Shown: in pieces, positions 36,016 to 47,449 of the stretch | Numbering within the stretch: position 1 is the stretch's first letter | How the letters are laid out: each line of letters opens with the position of its first letter | Assembly: GCF_003711515.1 (NCBI RefSeq) | Contig: NW_021167082.1 | Location: 3,341,691 to 3,405,690 of the forward strand | From: Sodiomyces alkalinus F11 | Taxonomy: Eukaryota > Ascomycota > Sordariomycetes > Glomerellales > Plectosphaerellaceae | DNA: 64,000 nucleotides | Reading direction: 5' to 3' | The notes under the pieces: model-generated | Database searches by the model: none | Seen by the model: the letters and a program-made list of their open reading frames with translations, nothing else | Told to the model about the DNA's origin: nothing | Made by a program: the position numbers and the translations under genes

Positions 36016-39000
36016 TAAAATAAGCGTTGATAAGTTCGTTAGGGATATTCCGCTTCGGCTCCTAGGTATTTTCTTCGTCGCTATAACCGGCCTATTTAAT
36101 TAGGTACTAACGCCGTTTACCCTAATATTAATAGTCTAGGATAGCTTCGACCTTATACTTATCCGAATCCAGTTCGACGTCGACCTTAGGGGGCTCCGGC
36201 TATAACCTATCGCGGGACCTCTATAGCTCTAGCAGGGAAACTAGGAAGACGTTATAAATCCTTATACCTTTTAGTAGTTCTAATTAGTAGGCTAGGCTAT
36301 ACGTGCCAACGATCTGAGTCACCTTATACGGCCCGATAAACGTATCACTAAGCTTCTTAGAGGGCCTCTTCTATCGGATATTCTTCGTGGACAGTAAGAT
36401 ACACTCGTCCACTCTAAACCTCCGCTAGGCACGGCCGTTATTATAGTATCGTTCGTAGGAGGCCTACGCCCTCTTAATAAGGTCTAATATAGATTAGCGC
36501 TAGGCTATAAAGTACTCTGCACGGCGCTTTACTTTAGCGGCACAAACCTTACCTGCCCTCAGGAGCTATACTTCGTTAGGGCCTCGGGGGTTATAGCCTA
36601 TTAGGGCATCGGATAGGGTATAACGTATCGCGGAATACCACGCTATATTATAGGTAAACTCTACTAATAATAGCCGGTTAACCTAATCATTCTATTGCTA
36701 TAAGTAGAAAACACGAAGATACTACTCGAGATTCTAATTTTATCGCTCCGTCTATCTATCCGTCTACAGGTACCACGCTATAGATAGGCGTCTTATAATG
36801 CCGAGGCAGCGATATAAGATTACCTAAAAATAACTCGTAAATAATACTCCGCGATTAGATATAATACCGTTAGGTAGACTAAAGGTACAGAAAACATAGT
36901 GCTATAAAGACTTAGCTAACCCTTTTACTATTAGGCTACTACTTAAGGGGATATAGATCGAGTACTTTATTAGGCGGTATACCACTATAAGGATAGCGTC
37001 CCTTTTCCTATCTATAATCGCGCTATAAACCGGCGGCAGGCCCGTGATAAAGTTAATAGATATCTTTATAAAGGGGCGCTAAGGTACTAGGAGACTCGCT
37101 AGCTCGCTATAAGGCTTATAGTACCGCGGCTTAGTGCGTTAATACACGCCGTAGATAGGTATAAACTAACGTATATCCTGCAGGAGATAGTCCTAGAAGT
37201 AAAAATCCGAAATCATCTTAACAGTTCTTATAACCCTATAATAACCCACGCTAGGTCTATTATAGAAACACTGCAGGACCTTTTAACAGAGGCTAGAGTA
37301 GTCTAGTATAAAAACGCGATTCTTAAAACGAAGGATACTACTACTCCTACACCAGTATCCGTATGTGGTATCGTTACCGTAGGCCTCACGCTATCTAGTA
37401 TAAAAAGGGTTATCCGTTTACGCCTCTACTACCTCTTCTAGTAAGGTAGGGGAATTGAAAGCGGGAATACGATCAGGGGTAGTACAGGAACCACGCTAGT
37501 TCCCGATAAGGCCTAAAATAAACTGCCTTAATATAGGCTCTAAAAAAAGATTATCCGCTTACGTCTTAACCACCTTTTCCGGTAAGATAGGAGGAGCGGG
37601 CTCTAAAAAAAGGTTTTCCGCTTCCGCCTCAACCACTAAGGTAGGAGGAGCGGGAGAATCATAATCGGGGCTATTACGGGAACTATACTTATTCCCGATA
37701 TAGCCTATAATAAAACGCTTCGAAAAAGACTCTACCGCCTTAGCCCGGTTAGTAACCAGGGCGCGCTTATAGGGCGTATATTAGGGCTTCGTTAATAATC
37801 TATCCACGGGGTTTAATATTCCCGGGCGGTGCCGAATCTTAAAATCAAACAGGGCTAGCTCCTTAAGCCACCGTGCGTGCTACCCCTTAAGCTTCGGCTT
37901 ATCTAATAAGTAGCGATAGTTTAGCTAGTCTATTAGGACTACTATAGGGCTCTAACTATAGGCCACGTAGTAGCGTTACATGCAGAAAGACTTAATAATA
38001 GCTATAAGCTTAGAATCGGACGTGCTATAATTAAGCTTAGCCCCGCGTAGCTTACGGGATATAAACGCTATAGGGCGCTATAAGCTATTCTCGAGTTAGC
38101 TAATAACAGCGCTAATAGCAAAAGCAGAAGCATCTAGCTTAATACGTATCGGCAGAGCAGGGTTAAAATACCTTAAAACTAGCGCTTTCTAAAATAGTAG
38201 CTTTATTTCCTCGAACGCGGCCTAGGCCTACTAGGAAAGTATAAGGACCCCGGTATACCCCCTAGTAAGGCCCCCTTTAAAATAGTCTATAAGGGGGGCG
38301 GCCGCCTTAGAGTAGTTTCTAATCAAACGCCTATAAAGGCCCGTACAGCCCAGGAAGACCTGTATCTTCTTAACACTATTAGGAAGCTCCTAGTCCCGGA
38401 TAGCCTTAATGCGGGATAGGTCTATACGTACCCTATTTAGACTATAGATAAAACCAAGGAATTCTACGCCCCTAGTGTTAAACTCGCACTTATCGGGGTT
38501 AGTATATAGGGACTATTACCTAAGCCTTACGAGGACCTCGCGGATATATACGCGGTGGGTGACTAAGTCCTTACTATAAATAAGGATATTATCGAGATAG
38601 ACTATATAGATAGTGTTTATAAGACCCGTTAACGCCTAATTAATATAGCGTTAGAAGCTCGCGGGGGCGTTAGTTAACCCGAATAGCATAATAAGGTATT
38701 CGTAGTGGCCGTATTATATCCGGAATACTATTTTCTACTTATCGCCCTCTCGAATCCGTAACCGATAGTACGTATCTTTAAGATCCAGCTTAGTATAGTA
38801 CTACGCTAACGATAACCGATCTAGGATTTCGTAGATTAAGGGCAGGGGGGTACAGTCCTTAACGGTTACCTTATTTAACTCTCTATAGTTAATATAGAGG
38901 CGTAGCTTACCACCATTCTTAGGAATAAATAGAATAGGGGCGCCGGCCGGACTAGTGGATAGTCTAATCCACCCTTTCGTAATGGTATCCTATAGATACT

Positions 39001-39720
39001 AGCGCAGCACCTCTAATTCCTACGCGGCGAGAGGGTAAATCGGGCCGTAAGGGGGCTTCTTCCCTTCCTCGATTTTAACGGCGTGGTCCTACTACTAGTA
39101 CGTCGGTAGCCGCCCGGCGTTTTCGATATTAAAAACGTTAGCGAAATCTTAATACTATTCCGGCAGCGTAGTAGCGGGTGCCCCGGCTTCTAAGAATTCG
39201 TCTCTATATCCCACTAAAGGGTTTTCTATCAGGCCGATATAGCTAATAAGGCCGATACGTAGGCCCCGTATAGAACCTATATAGGTCAGAGTAAGGATAG
39301 ACTTAGCTTATCTAACTACTCTACACAGCCCTCTTAGGGATATAACCACACTAAGCTCCGCGTAGGACAAGGGATAAGTCCACGTACTATACTACTAATT
39401 AACGCTAGGGCTAACGGCTATAAGCCACGGTCTTCCTAAGATTATATAGGCGCCCTAGGGGTTAAGCTGTATAACGTGGAACTCAGCGCGCTATACTCTC
39501 TTCCGACCCTAGTAGTCGGTAGTAGTGATAATCCTATAAAGGGACCTAAGGGTTATCTTCGTTTATCCCTTTATAATCCAGGACACCGGGATTAGGGCCC
39601 CCTTAGAAACCTAACTAGGTCCTAGGAGGGACCGATCCAAAAGGTTAATATCGGCGCCTCTGTTAAAGAGAGCCGCTATCTACACCTATTCCCTACCTCG
39701 GCGAAAGGAAACACATACCT
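35990..39720 (-). pseudogene. Gypsy-B pol relic (protease, RT, RNase H, integrase, chromodomain)
   Basis: Minus strand: protease near 39.69-39.62 kb (AALFNRGADINLLDRSL, where the DSG site reads NRG); RT at about 38.9-38.3 kb with VYLDNILIYSKDL (YLDD, second Asp changed to Asn); integrase at 37.07-36.7 kb with ISINFITGLPP, GIISNRGVLFTSYF and the QTDRQTER motif; then YNVFLVSLLEL and a chromodomain at about 36.17-36.0 kb (YKVEAILDY, YLIK-stop-AGYSDEENT-stop-EP). Chromodomains bind methylated H3 tails and can steer integration to heterochromatin. Stops are RIP-type. Confidence 0.9.
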
Positions 39721-39839
39721 CTACTAGTATAGTAATAGGGGTAGTCCGAGGCGGGTATAGTTCCTAGGGCACCTCGCCCGTAACACGGCCGACTATAGGG
39801 CGAGATATAGATACCAGTTAGGTATTCGGGTTACTATTA

Positions 39840-41260
39840 CTTAAGCGCTATACCTAAGGGCCAAGGCACGTAGTAACGTAATACCCCTTTTAGTTATAGT
39901 TATAGTAAGTAATAGAGTCGAGGTACGATAACGGTCTAGGGCGTATAGGGTAGCTAGGAGTAAAGACTAGTATAAGCGTAGGGCCAGATATAGAAACAGG
40001 GGCAGAAACAGGGGTATAAGGAGGGGCACGCGAGCGGTAGCGGCGTTATTAGGTAGCGGACTAAAAGTCTATCCGAGCTCCGGCTAATCCGTTAGTCATA
40101 GTTAAGGCTTCCGCCCTATAATAGGCCGGGGCTAGGTCCTAATAGTTCTTAGGAGTCCCTATAGACACTATATAGTCCCGAATAGGCGTGAGTACCCTTA
40201 TTAATACTATCTAAATCCTCTACTAGTCTAAGAGCTTACCCGGTAGTTCCGACTCCAGGGCTGTCTACCGTTATATAAACTTAGCGTAGGTCTCTCCCTC
40301 TCTTTAGGATAAGATAGATTTACTCTAGATCCATACCGCTACTTCCCGTAGGCGGGTATTATTATTATTAACCTAATAGAATAGCTAGGCCTATAAGGCG
40401 GCCTAGGTAACCCTATTAGAGTCGCTATCCTATTTATATCGTAGTTTAGCCTGCTAGCGTTCCTTAAGGTAATGGCGGAGGCATAATATAATAAAGTAGT
40501 TCTTCGTAGCGTTTATAGGAAAGAATTAAGAATCTAGGTTAAACCGCTAGTTAGTCTCCTAGATAAACGTGTAATACTTAGCCCAGGATATACTATCGTA
40601 CTTAGGCAGGGGGAAATTAAACTTAGCCTAGGTAGTAAACCCGTGTATAAAGGATATCGTGGATATATCGTGGGTATACTAGGATCCCGATAGGGTTATA
40701 ATAATACGACGTCGCGGTTTAGCTATACGATAGTAGGTAATATCGGCCGGGTTAGGATTAATAATAGGGTTAATAGCGGCCGTAGCAGTAGCGGTAACGG
40801 CGATAGTAGTAGTATCCGCCTCTAGCTTAGTAAGGTATACGAGCTTATACTTATAGTGGTTTTATGCCTCTATCTATTTAACGCGTTCGTCTAGTTATTC
40901 CTCTATTAGCGTGGCTAGGTTGATATTCGTATACGGGGGCAGATTAGGGTTATAAGCGGGTCCTATTATAGTCTTAGGAGGAATAGGGACGGTAGCAGGG
41001 GCAGTAATAGTGGCAGTAACAGGAGCAGGTATAGGGGCAGGAGTAGGTACCGGTACAGTAGCAGAAGTAGGAGTAGTATTAATTCCTAGCGTATTCCCGT
41101 CATATTCCTTATCGGTAGGGTCGTAGGCGTCTTCTATAAAGGCGGTCTCGCTATTACGGAGCTACCGCTTAAACTAACTAATAGCCTCGTTAAAATCAAA
41201 GGTAGGATCGTTTATTTCGTAATAGTTAGATATCTTAGTAACTCTCCTTAACGGTCTTCG
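39840..41260 (-). pseudogene. Gypsy-B gag relic with degraded zinc knuckle
   Basis: The minus-strand frame begins with a Pro/Thr-rich N-terminus, followed by a gag-like core (TYAKFIQ and LIRVLTPIRDY segments), and near 39.9 kb by TYYNYN-stop-KGYYVT, which fits a CCHC knuckle C-x2-C-x4-H-x4-C after Cys-to-Tyr and His-to-Tyr changes. It sits directly before the protease. Confidence 0.75.
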
Positions 41261-41286
41261 CGCCCTTAAGGGTAAAGCGATTAAAA

Positions 41287-41641
41287 GATTAAATAGGTAG
41301 TCGTAAAGACTAAAAAGGTAGGGTTAAGTAAGGAACCAGGTATAATCATAATAGGATTATAATAGGGTTAGAATATAGGTATAGCTAAAGAATCAGATTA
41401 ATTGCTGGCCTCCCCCTTTAAAGGGGAGGCTCCTCCGCTCCTTACGACTACGTTCCGCTGCTCCTCGAGGACTGCTTATTTGCTTCCTCGAGGGCTACCT
41501 TATTTACTTCGAGGGACTATTCTATTTACTATGTGATGACTACTTTATTTATGCCTCGAGGGGTCTTAGACTAGACACGCCTGGACCCCTATAGGTTCAC
41601 ACTTAGGGACCCATTATGACCACTACTATAGGCACCTGATA
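41287..41641 (-). repeat. Gypsy-B 5' LTR
   Basis: Same length as the left LTR, differing mainly by transitions. The inner boundary is set by loss of similarity at gattaaatagg. It is adjacent to TSD gtagt at 41,642. The 5' assignment follows from the minus orientation of gag-pol. Confidence 0.9.
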
Positions 41642-41646
41642 GTAGT

Positions 41647-42876
41647 GATTAGGCTAATAAGCAATAAGTCCTCGCTTATAGATAGGTATACACCTATATA
41701 TTTAATAAGGAGGGCACCCTCCTTAAGTATAAGGTATACCTTATAGTATAAGGGAATTAATAAAAACGGTTAGAAATAAAAGATACCTACACCGCTATAT
41801 TAGCCTCACGGTCTTTCTATATACTAAGAGCGATCACTACCCAATTTAATCTAGAGATAAGGTAGTTCGATGCTATTAACGCGTTTATTAATACTAGCCT
41901 TAAAGAGGAAGTGTTTATAAAGATACTATAAAGCTACGAAATACTAGGTAAGGTCCTGCTATTACGGAAAGCCCTTTTCGGCTTAAGGGTATCGCTACTA
42001 CTATAGTAAGAGGAATTGAGCGGTACGCTATAGAAGATAGGATTCACGGCTATACCTAATAACCCCTATATTATAATCCGCGACGGTTTAATCCTTTTCT
42101 TATATATTAACGATATCGGACTTATCTACTATAGAGATTATAAGACTAACGCCGACGACCTCGAGGCCGCCCTTCAGCGAAGTTATAGGTTATCGGGAGA
42201 CGAAGAAATCCGGTAGTTCCTAGGAATTAAGGTCCTAAGGGATAGAGCTATATATAGGCTGTAGCTATTATAATCCTTTTACTTAGAGAAGATCGCGGTT
42301 AAATACTACGTAGATATCCTTTACCGACAACCACTAAAAGTCCTATTATTAACTATAAAGCTGCTAATACTACGCGACGATATACGCACGTTAATTTCCG
42401 ACGTCCGCTAGTATTTGGGTATAATCGGTTTCATCCTGTATACCGCTATTATAATACGACTCGATATCGCCTTTATCTATTTAAAGCTTTCCTAATCTAA
42501 CGTTAACCCCTCCTCTAACTACCTTAAGAGGGCTTAATAAGTGCTGCTATTTCTATACTATATAAGGCACTACTACCTAGAATTCAGTGAGGATAGACTC
42601 TTCCTAACTATAAGCGACGTATCTTTCGGGGAGAATCTAGACCGTAAGAGTTTACAAGGATATACGATAAAGCTGTTCGGCGGCACTATTAACTACAAGG
42701 CGGATAAGTAACTAACGGTTATAACGTCGTTAATAGAATCGGAACTACTCGCTCTTATAGAGGCCGCTAAAGACACATTATTCGTTAGCCGGATATTAAG
42801 AGATTTAAAGCTTCGGTTAGAGTAATAATCACTATAACTATACTACGATAATTAGTAGACTATTAACCTTATTAAT
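41647..42876 (+). pseudogene. Copia-B reverse transcriptase and RNase H relic
   Basis: Plus strand: FDAINAFINTSLKEEVFIK-like segment (QxDVxxAFLxG motif), LRKALFGLR (LxKxLYGLKQ), FLYINDIGLIY (YVDD box, first Asp changed to Asn), FLGIKVLRDRA, the LDIAF segment near 42.46 kb, and LTVITSLIESELLALIEA (RNase H TSSTEAE-like motif). The frame ends at the target site of the LINE fragment and resumes at 45.5 kb. Confidence 0.88.
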
Positions 42877-45493
42877 CTCCTAGGCGTCTAGCTTAATAGG
42901 AAACTCGACTTCCGGCGACATGCAAAAGAGGTAAAGAACCGACTAGCCACCTAAATATACGCCCTCTTAAGGCTTCGCACGGTAGCGTAGGGGTGTAGCT
43001 TCGTAGACGTAAGAAGGCTATACCTTATAGCAATAAGACTAGTAGTTACCTATTATGCCTCGGCCGTTTCTAAGATAGGGGCCGGCCCCTGGTAAAGCCC
43101 TATAGCGGTACTTATAGCGGTATAGAACCGATACCTCTAACTAGTAGCCGGAGCCTATAGGGCCATGCCGGTTAGTGTCCTCGAAAAACAGACCTTTATC
43201 CCCCCTCTTAACCTATACCTCTTAAGCCTAAGCGCTCGAAAGATCCTTCGGATATAAGAAGAAGGGACCGAAGATAAGATATTAGCCGGAGTATACGCTA
43301 CGGTAAGAGCCATAGCGATACCGAATCGGTATTATAGGACCTACACCGCCCTTATATAGATAGTATAGCTTACCGCCCTAATAACTTAGGCTAGAACCTC
43401 GCCCCCGCGGAAGGCCCTTATAAGGGAATAGGGTTACGTCTAGGCGGAAGTATAGCGGCCTTATACCTACGCTATAGCGGTACTAAGCCGTCCCCCGATA
43501 TAATACTCTCTCCAGAAAATATAGAGGACTCCTTAAGCTATAAAGCTCCGCACTTACCTAGATTATATTAGAAAAACTAGGCCTACGAGTATTCCTAGCT
43601 AAAGCGAGGGTACCGGGCTTCTTATTACCGCGGTACCTTTACGGGGATAAAGGGGCGGAAATAGCGGAGCACGTAGTACTTTAGTCCTCGAGGTAACCGA
43701 GGAGGACTATAAAGACCTCTTCGGTGCCGTAAAAAGGCCACTTAGACCTAAAGGGGATTTATACGATATATTAGAACACGATACCGAGCCCGGGGTAGTT
43801 ATAATATGGTTCTTAGAATGGAAGAGGCTTAAGGACTTTCGCTTTACCCTTAAAGTTATAAAGGCCTACGAAATTAATAATAATACCGAAATAAGACCGC
43901 AACGGGGATAGAATAGTATAACGAACTAGGTAATTATTAATAGGGGTCCTATAAGCCGGGACCCTAGCGGTATTAGCTTAGCACTAATAAGGCGCTACTA
44001 ATTATTATTATCTTTATCGCCCTTAATAACGCTAATACTACACTTAACGTACTTAAGGCCTTATAAGGACTAATTAGCTAACTACTATCGCTAAGGGCTA
44101 TAATAGGGCCGAAAATAGGCTACTTATAAGGTATTCTAAAATTAGGTCTATCTTACCCTCTTACCGCCTTATCTAGCGAGATACCTCCTATACCTCTACT
44201 AGCGTAGTACCGCCGCGGCCGCGACTAGAAGGTAATACCCGGTTTAGGGCCTGGCTAAAAGACCGGGACGCCGTCCTTAGGCGCTCCTTGGCCTAGAGCG
44301 TATTAGTAAAGGGACTATTACAGTACTAAAGGGGGACACTTATAGTAGCGATACCGTTATTACCGGCGGCCTTTACCGCTATATACGCCTTATAAAGATC
44401 TATAAAACGCTATTACTACTTTTTAATAGCGGAGGGGACTTACTAAGACGACTAGAATATACTACTACGGTATACCTATAGCGCCACGATAGCACCGGCA
44501 TAACTTATATCCTCATCTAAACGCCGGCTATTAATATATTAAAAATAGGCTATACTAGTTCTTATAGTATCAGAGTAAGCCCTTTTTATAATAGCTACGA
44601 TTAGTATTAGTATTAGCGTTATTACTAGGAGAAGATATCTACGACTATTAGCACGCTACTGTAAAGGCATTACGACGCCACAGAAAAGACTTATATCAAG
44701 CTACTACTATTAATTACTTATATATATATTTATAGATCGATACTATACTACCTAATTAACCCTATACTACTACGCTACTACGATACTACCCGCGAGATAC
44801 TTATAGTAAAACTATAATAAGAATATAATAAGAAACCTAAAGGGGTTTACTAGTTAGTATAAGCTAGAATGATAAACCTATAGGACTATAAGCGGGAATA
44901 GATTAGGAGGAAAACCTATAATAACTTATTAGCGTTATAAGAGAAAGAGGGAGGATTAAGGTATAAAGGACTTAGGGGATATTAACTATCTAATTCTTAT
45001 AATAGGGTAAAGCCTTATCCCCCGTACCTACCGCCGGATATAGCAGGAACCCACTTAAGGGAGGTAAGAGGCGCCTACCTCCTTTACTCTTTTTTTTAAC
45101 CGAATAGAAGGAATAAAAGGCACGATCCTTAAGGCACGCAGGGAGACTAAGGCTAAAAAGCCGTAGCCGCCGTATAACGGACGCGCGGTAACGCCCCCTC
45201 GGCCCCCGCTCCACTAATAGAGATTAGCTTAGGCTAACTTACCTAACCACTAGCCTACTACACTTCCCGTTAGCTACTAGCCTAAAGGTAAGATATAAAT
45301 ACATAACAGGGAAGAACCAGGGCTATATCCGCCCCGTAATAGTATCTCTCCACCTAAGGAAGTATATAAAGGTTTTCCCCGGGTTTTACCCGGGTTTTCC
45401 CCTCTACAGCTACCCGAGAAGGACTGTATAGCCTAGGAAGGCTCCTATAGATTAGTTAGGATAGCGGAGTAAGATCGATAATAATAATAATAA
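42877..45493 (+). mobile_element. 5'-truncated LINE copy with 13-bp TSD
   Basis: It starts in ORF2 downstream of the RT core (LGVQLNRKLDFRRHAKEV), includes RRLYLIAIRLVVTYYASAVS and FIPPLNLYLLSLSA, and ends in a (TAA)n tail at about 45,479-45,493. Perfect duplication taaccttattaat at 42,864-42,876 and 45,494-45,506. It is the same family as the LINEs at 24-31 kb and 61.4-63.9 kb. The 5' truncation and A-rich tail are typical of target-primed reverse transcription. Confidence 0.92.
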
Positions 45494-45875
45494 TAACCTT
45501 ATTAATAAGAAGGTATAACGTCTACGAATAAGGCTACGGTATATCGATATATATAACCAGTAGGCGCGCTAGTTAGTATAATAAGGCCTTTTTAAGGTTA
45601 TATACGTTAATATAAAGGAAGAAATCGCGGACGGTTTGATAAAGGCACTACTGGAGGCAGGGATTAAAAGACTATAGTAATAGCTTAATTTAACGGATTA
45701 AAAAGATCGTATCGAGTAGTCTAAACGACTATATAAAGAGATTAAACGCGCTAAAGCCGCGGCCGTAGCGAAGACGAAGGACCCCGAGGATGTAGTAGAT
45801 CCGATAGAGGTGGATCCGATTAAGCAGATCCGGTTAATCAGGATCGAGGAACTAATTAAGATAGAATTAAATTAA
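45494..45875 (+). pseudogene. Copia-B RNase H C-terminus
   Basis: The frame resumes after the LINE and reads RLRYIDIYNQ, VIYVNIKEEIADGLIKALLE, matching the Copia C-terminal signature (H-V-D-I-x2-HxLR, then TKExxADxLTKxL). It ends in an acidic/basic tail (DPIEVDPIKQIRL) and a TAA at about 45,875. It lies 150 bp before the 3' LTR. Confidence 0.85.
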
Positions 45876-46026
45876 ACGGTTAAATAGGGCGGATTTGGAT
45901 TCTTTTTACGAGGGCGTTTTCTCTTAACTATTAATTTTATAATAGAAAAGTTAAGAGCTTTTAGCTTAAACCGAAGCCTCTGATTAGTTAGTTAACCTTG
46001 GAAGACCCACCTTAACTAAGGGGGTA

Positions 46027-46300
46027 TATCGTATAGGCACACAGACCACGACATAGTCTATAGGGGATCTATGCCTAACTAAGGGCTTCGGACCTCGGGG
46101 ATCTCGGGTATTAGGATATACTAAGGGAGGATACCGGGAAAGACCGGATAGGATCTAAGTAACATAGTACCTATAATAGAGTCTTCACCACCTAGAGTAA
46201 GGGTATAAGAGACTTATATAGATATAACTTAATAAAATATATATACACGAGGTTTCTACTCTACTAAGTTGATTATATAAGTGCTATTTAACGTGCGATA
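46027..46300 (+). repeat. Copia-B 3' LTR (LTR-A, 274 bp)
   Basis: Begins TATCGTATAGG (RIPped TGTCGTATAGG) and ends acgtgcgata, matching the LTR at 60,087-60,362 along its length and the 5' remnant at 21,680-21,812. A purine tract (aactaaggggg) lies just upstream at about 46,015-46,024 and fits a polypurine tract. Confidence 0.9.
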
Positions 46301-46984
46301 TGATAGTCTTATAAAGGTACTACGCCCGTAGAAATACAGGCCGTTTATATATCTACTTAGTATAAAGGTTCTGACTAAATAGGATTAAAGTAATTAGTAG
46401 GGACGTCGTCCTTCTATTACGTTTTAATAAAAGGACAACGGTTAATTAGACCGTTATTTTACGTGTTTTTATACCTCTATAGACTATTATGTAGGTATTA
46501 GTTTTAATACTTTTAACTGCTTTTTAGCTTTAATACTTATAACGCCGTTAATTAATATCTAGGCCCGATTTACCCTGGATTTTAAGTATTAATTAACGAA
46601 TAGAATAGTTAGGATTAATCTTATAGTTCTAGGAGGGTATATTAGATACTATAGCCATCTTATCGGGGTGTGATAAACTATATTATATTAAGACGTGTAG
46701 AGTACCTCGATCCTATATATCCATAGTTATTTCCCCTGCTTGTCCCCTATAGTTAGATATGGGTAGAAAGTATCACAAACTTCACTTAGATAAATACACA
46801 CATAATTCCGCGTATCTTAATTGTGTTCTGATAATTAGGGTTGCGCTGTATTTGACACCTACAACCACGCGTTTTATAACACGTTTTGTACAACGGTTTA
46901 CGGCTTCAATACGATGAATTTAGAACCTCTCAATCTGACCGTTCTTATCGTATTTACTCCATTACGGTTACGCTGTATTTGATA
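46301..46984. other. Spacer; partly RIP-free
   Basis: No gene. The first ~440 bp are TA-rich. From about 46,740 CA and TG reappear at normal levels (for example acacacataatt and caaccacgcg), marking original, non-duplicated sequence. A direct repeat of the type gcgctgtatttgaca / acgctgtatttgata lies at about 46,842 and 46,969. Confidence 0.55.
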
Positions 46985-47079
46985 TTTTCCGGTATCCGCC
47001 CTTGTTATATCCTGATACCCGAGGTCCGAAGCACTTAGTCAGGCATGGTCTGCCGGGCATGGTCTGTGCCTATGCGATA
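46985..47079 (-). repeat. Inverted LTR-A fragment
   Basis: Reads ttttccggtatccgccc through to tatgcgata, as the last ~95 bp of the reversed solo LTR at 23,589-23,849. It is a remnant of another Copia-family LTR, ending in the degraded terminal TGCGACA. Confidence 0.8.
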
Positions 47080-47120
47080 CTAGACGGTCCCTTAGTTTAT
47101 TCGGGATCCGCAAGTACTTT

Positions 47121-47284
47121 TGTAGAGACAACCAACTATAAGGGTTAAACTAGTAATGTATAAAGCTAAGCTAAGCTATGCTAGTGCCCGAATAGGCTAT
47201 AACTGATATATATAACTAGTGTTATACGACCCTGTGTGTAGACTCTAGTGGCTGATATAGCCGATATAGCGGGGCTACGCTATA
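47121..47284 (-). repeat. Gypsy-C 3' LTR (164 bp)
   Basis: Aligns end to end with 55,556-55,719 (aactataagggttaaactagt..., cccgaataggctataact, gaccctgtgtgt). It differs by transitions. It ends gctata where the other copy has the intact gccaca. Confidence 0.92.
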
Positions 47285-47449
47285 TTACCCCCTTAAAGTA
47301 TGAAATGGCGTCCTCGTTATCCCTAACTCTTAATATGCCTATTATATGATTCTTATAGTATCCACGTCTCCTGAGTTCTATACCGCCGTCTCTGTATCCT
47401 TATTATCTTATACTAGTAGTGTCTTACTTATTAGGTTAAATTAGCGGTA

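Larger units (their letters stand above)
32807..41641 (-). mobile_element. Gypsy-B: complete chromodomain Ty3/Gypsy (chromovirus), TSD gtagt
   Basis: 8,835 bp bounded by 355-bp direct LTRs and a perfect 5-bp duplication gtagt (32,802-32,806 and 41,642-41,646). Minus-strand order is gag, protease, RT, RNase H, integrase, chromodomain, which places it with fungal chromoviruses. About 2.8 kb lie between the chromodomain and the 3' LTR and hold an antisense ORF. The two LTRs differ by many transitions, so it is RIPped and not recent. It is inserted in Copia-B between integrase and RT. Confidence 0.92.
21680..46300 (+). mobile_element. Copia-B: Ty1/Copia element split by four later insertions
   Basis: Plus-strand Copia parts occur in correct order across 24.6 kb: truncated 5' LTR, gag, protease, integrase, RT, RNase H, 3' LTR. 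Subtracting the solo LTR (266 bp with TSD), LINE (about 7.0 kb), Gypsy-B (8.8 kb) and the LINE fragment (2.6 kb) leaves about 6 kb, a normal Copia length. TSDs or shared junction sequence at the four breaks support insertion rather than rearrangement. All coding parts carry RIP stops. Confidence 0.85.
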
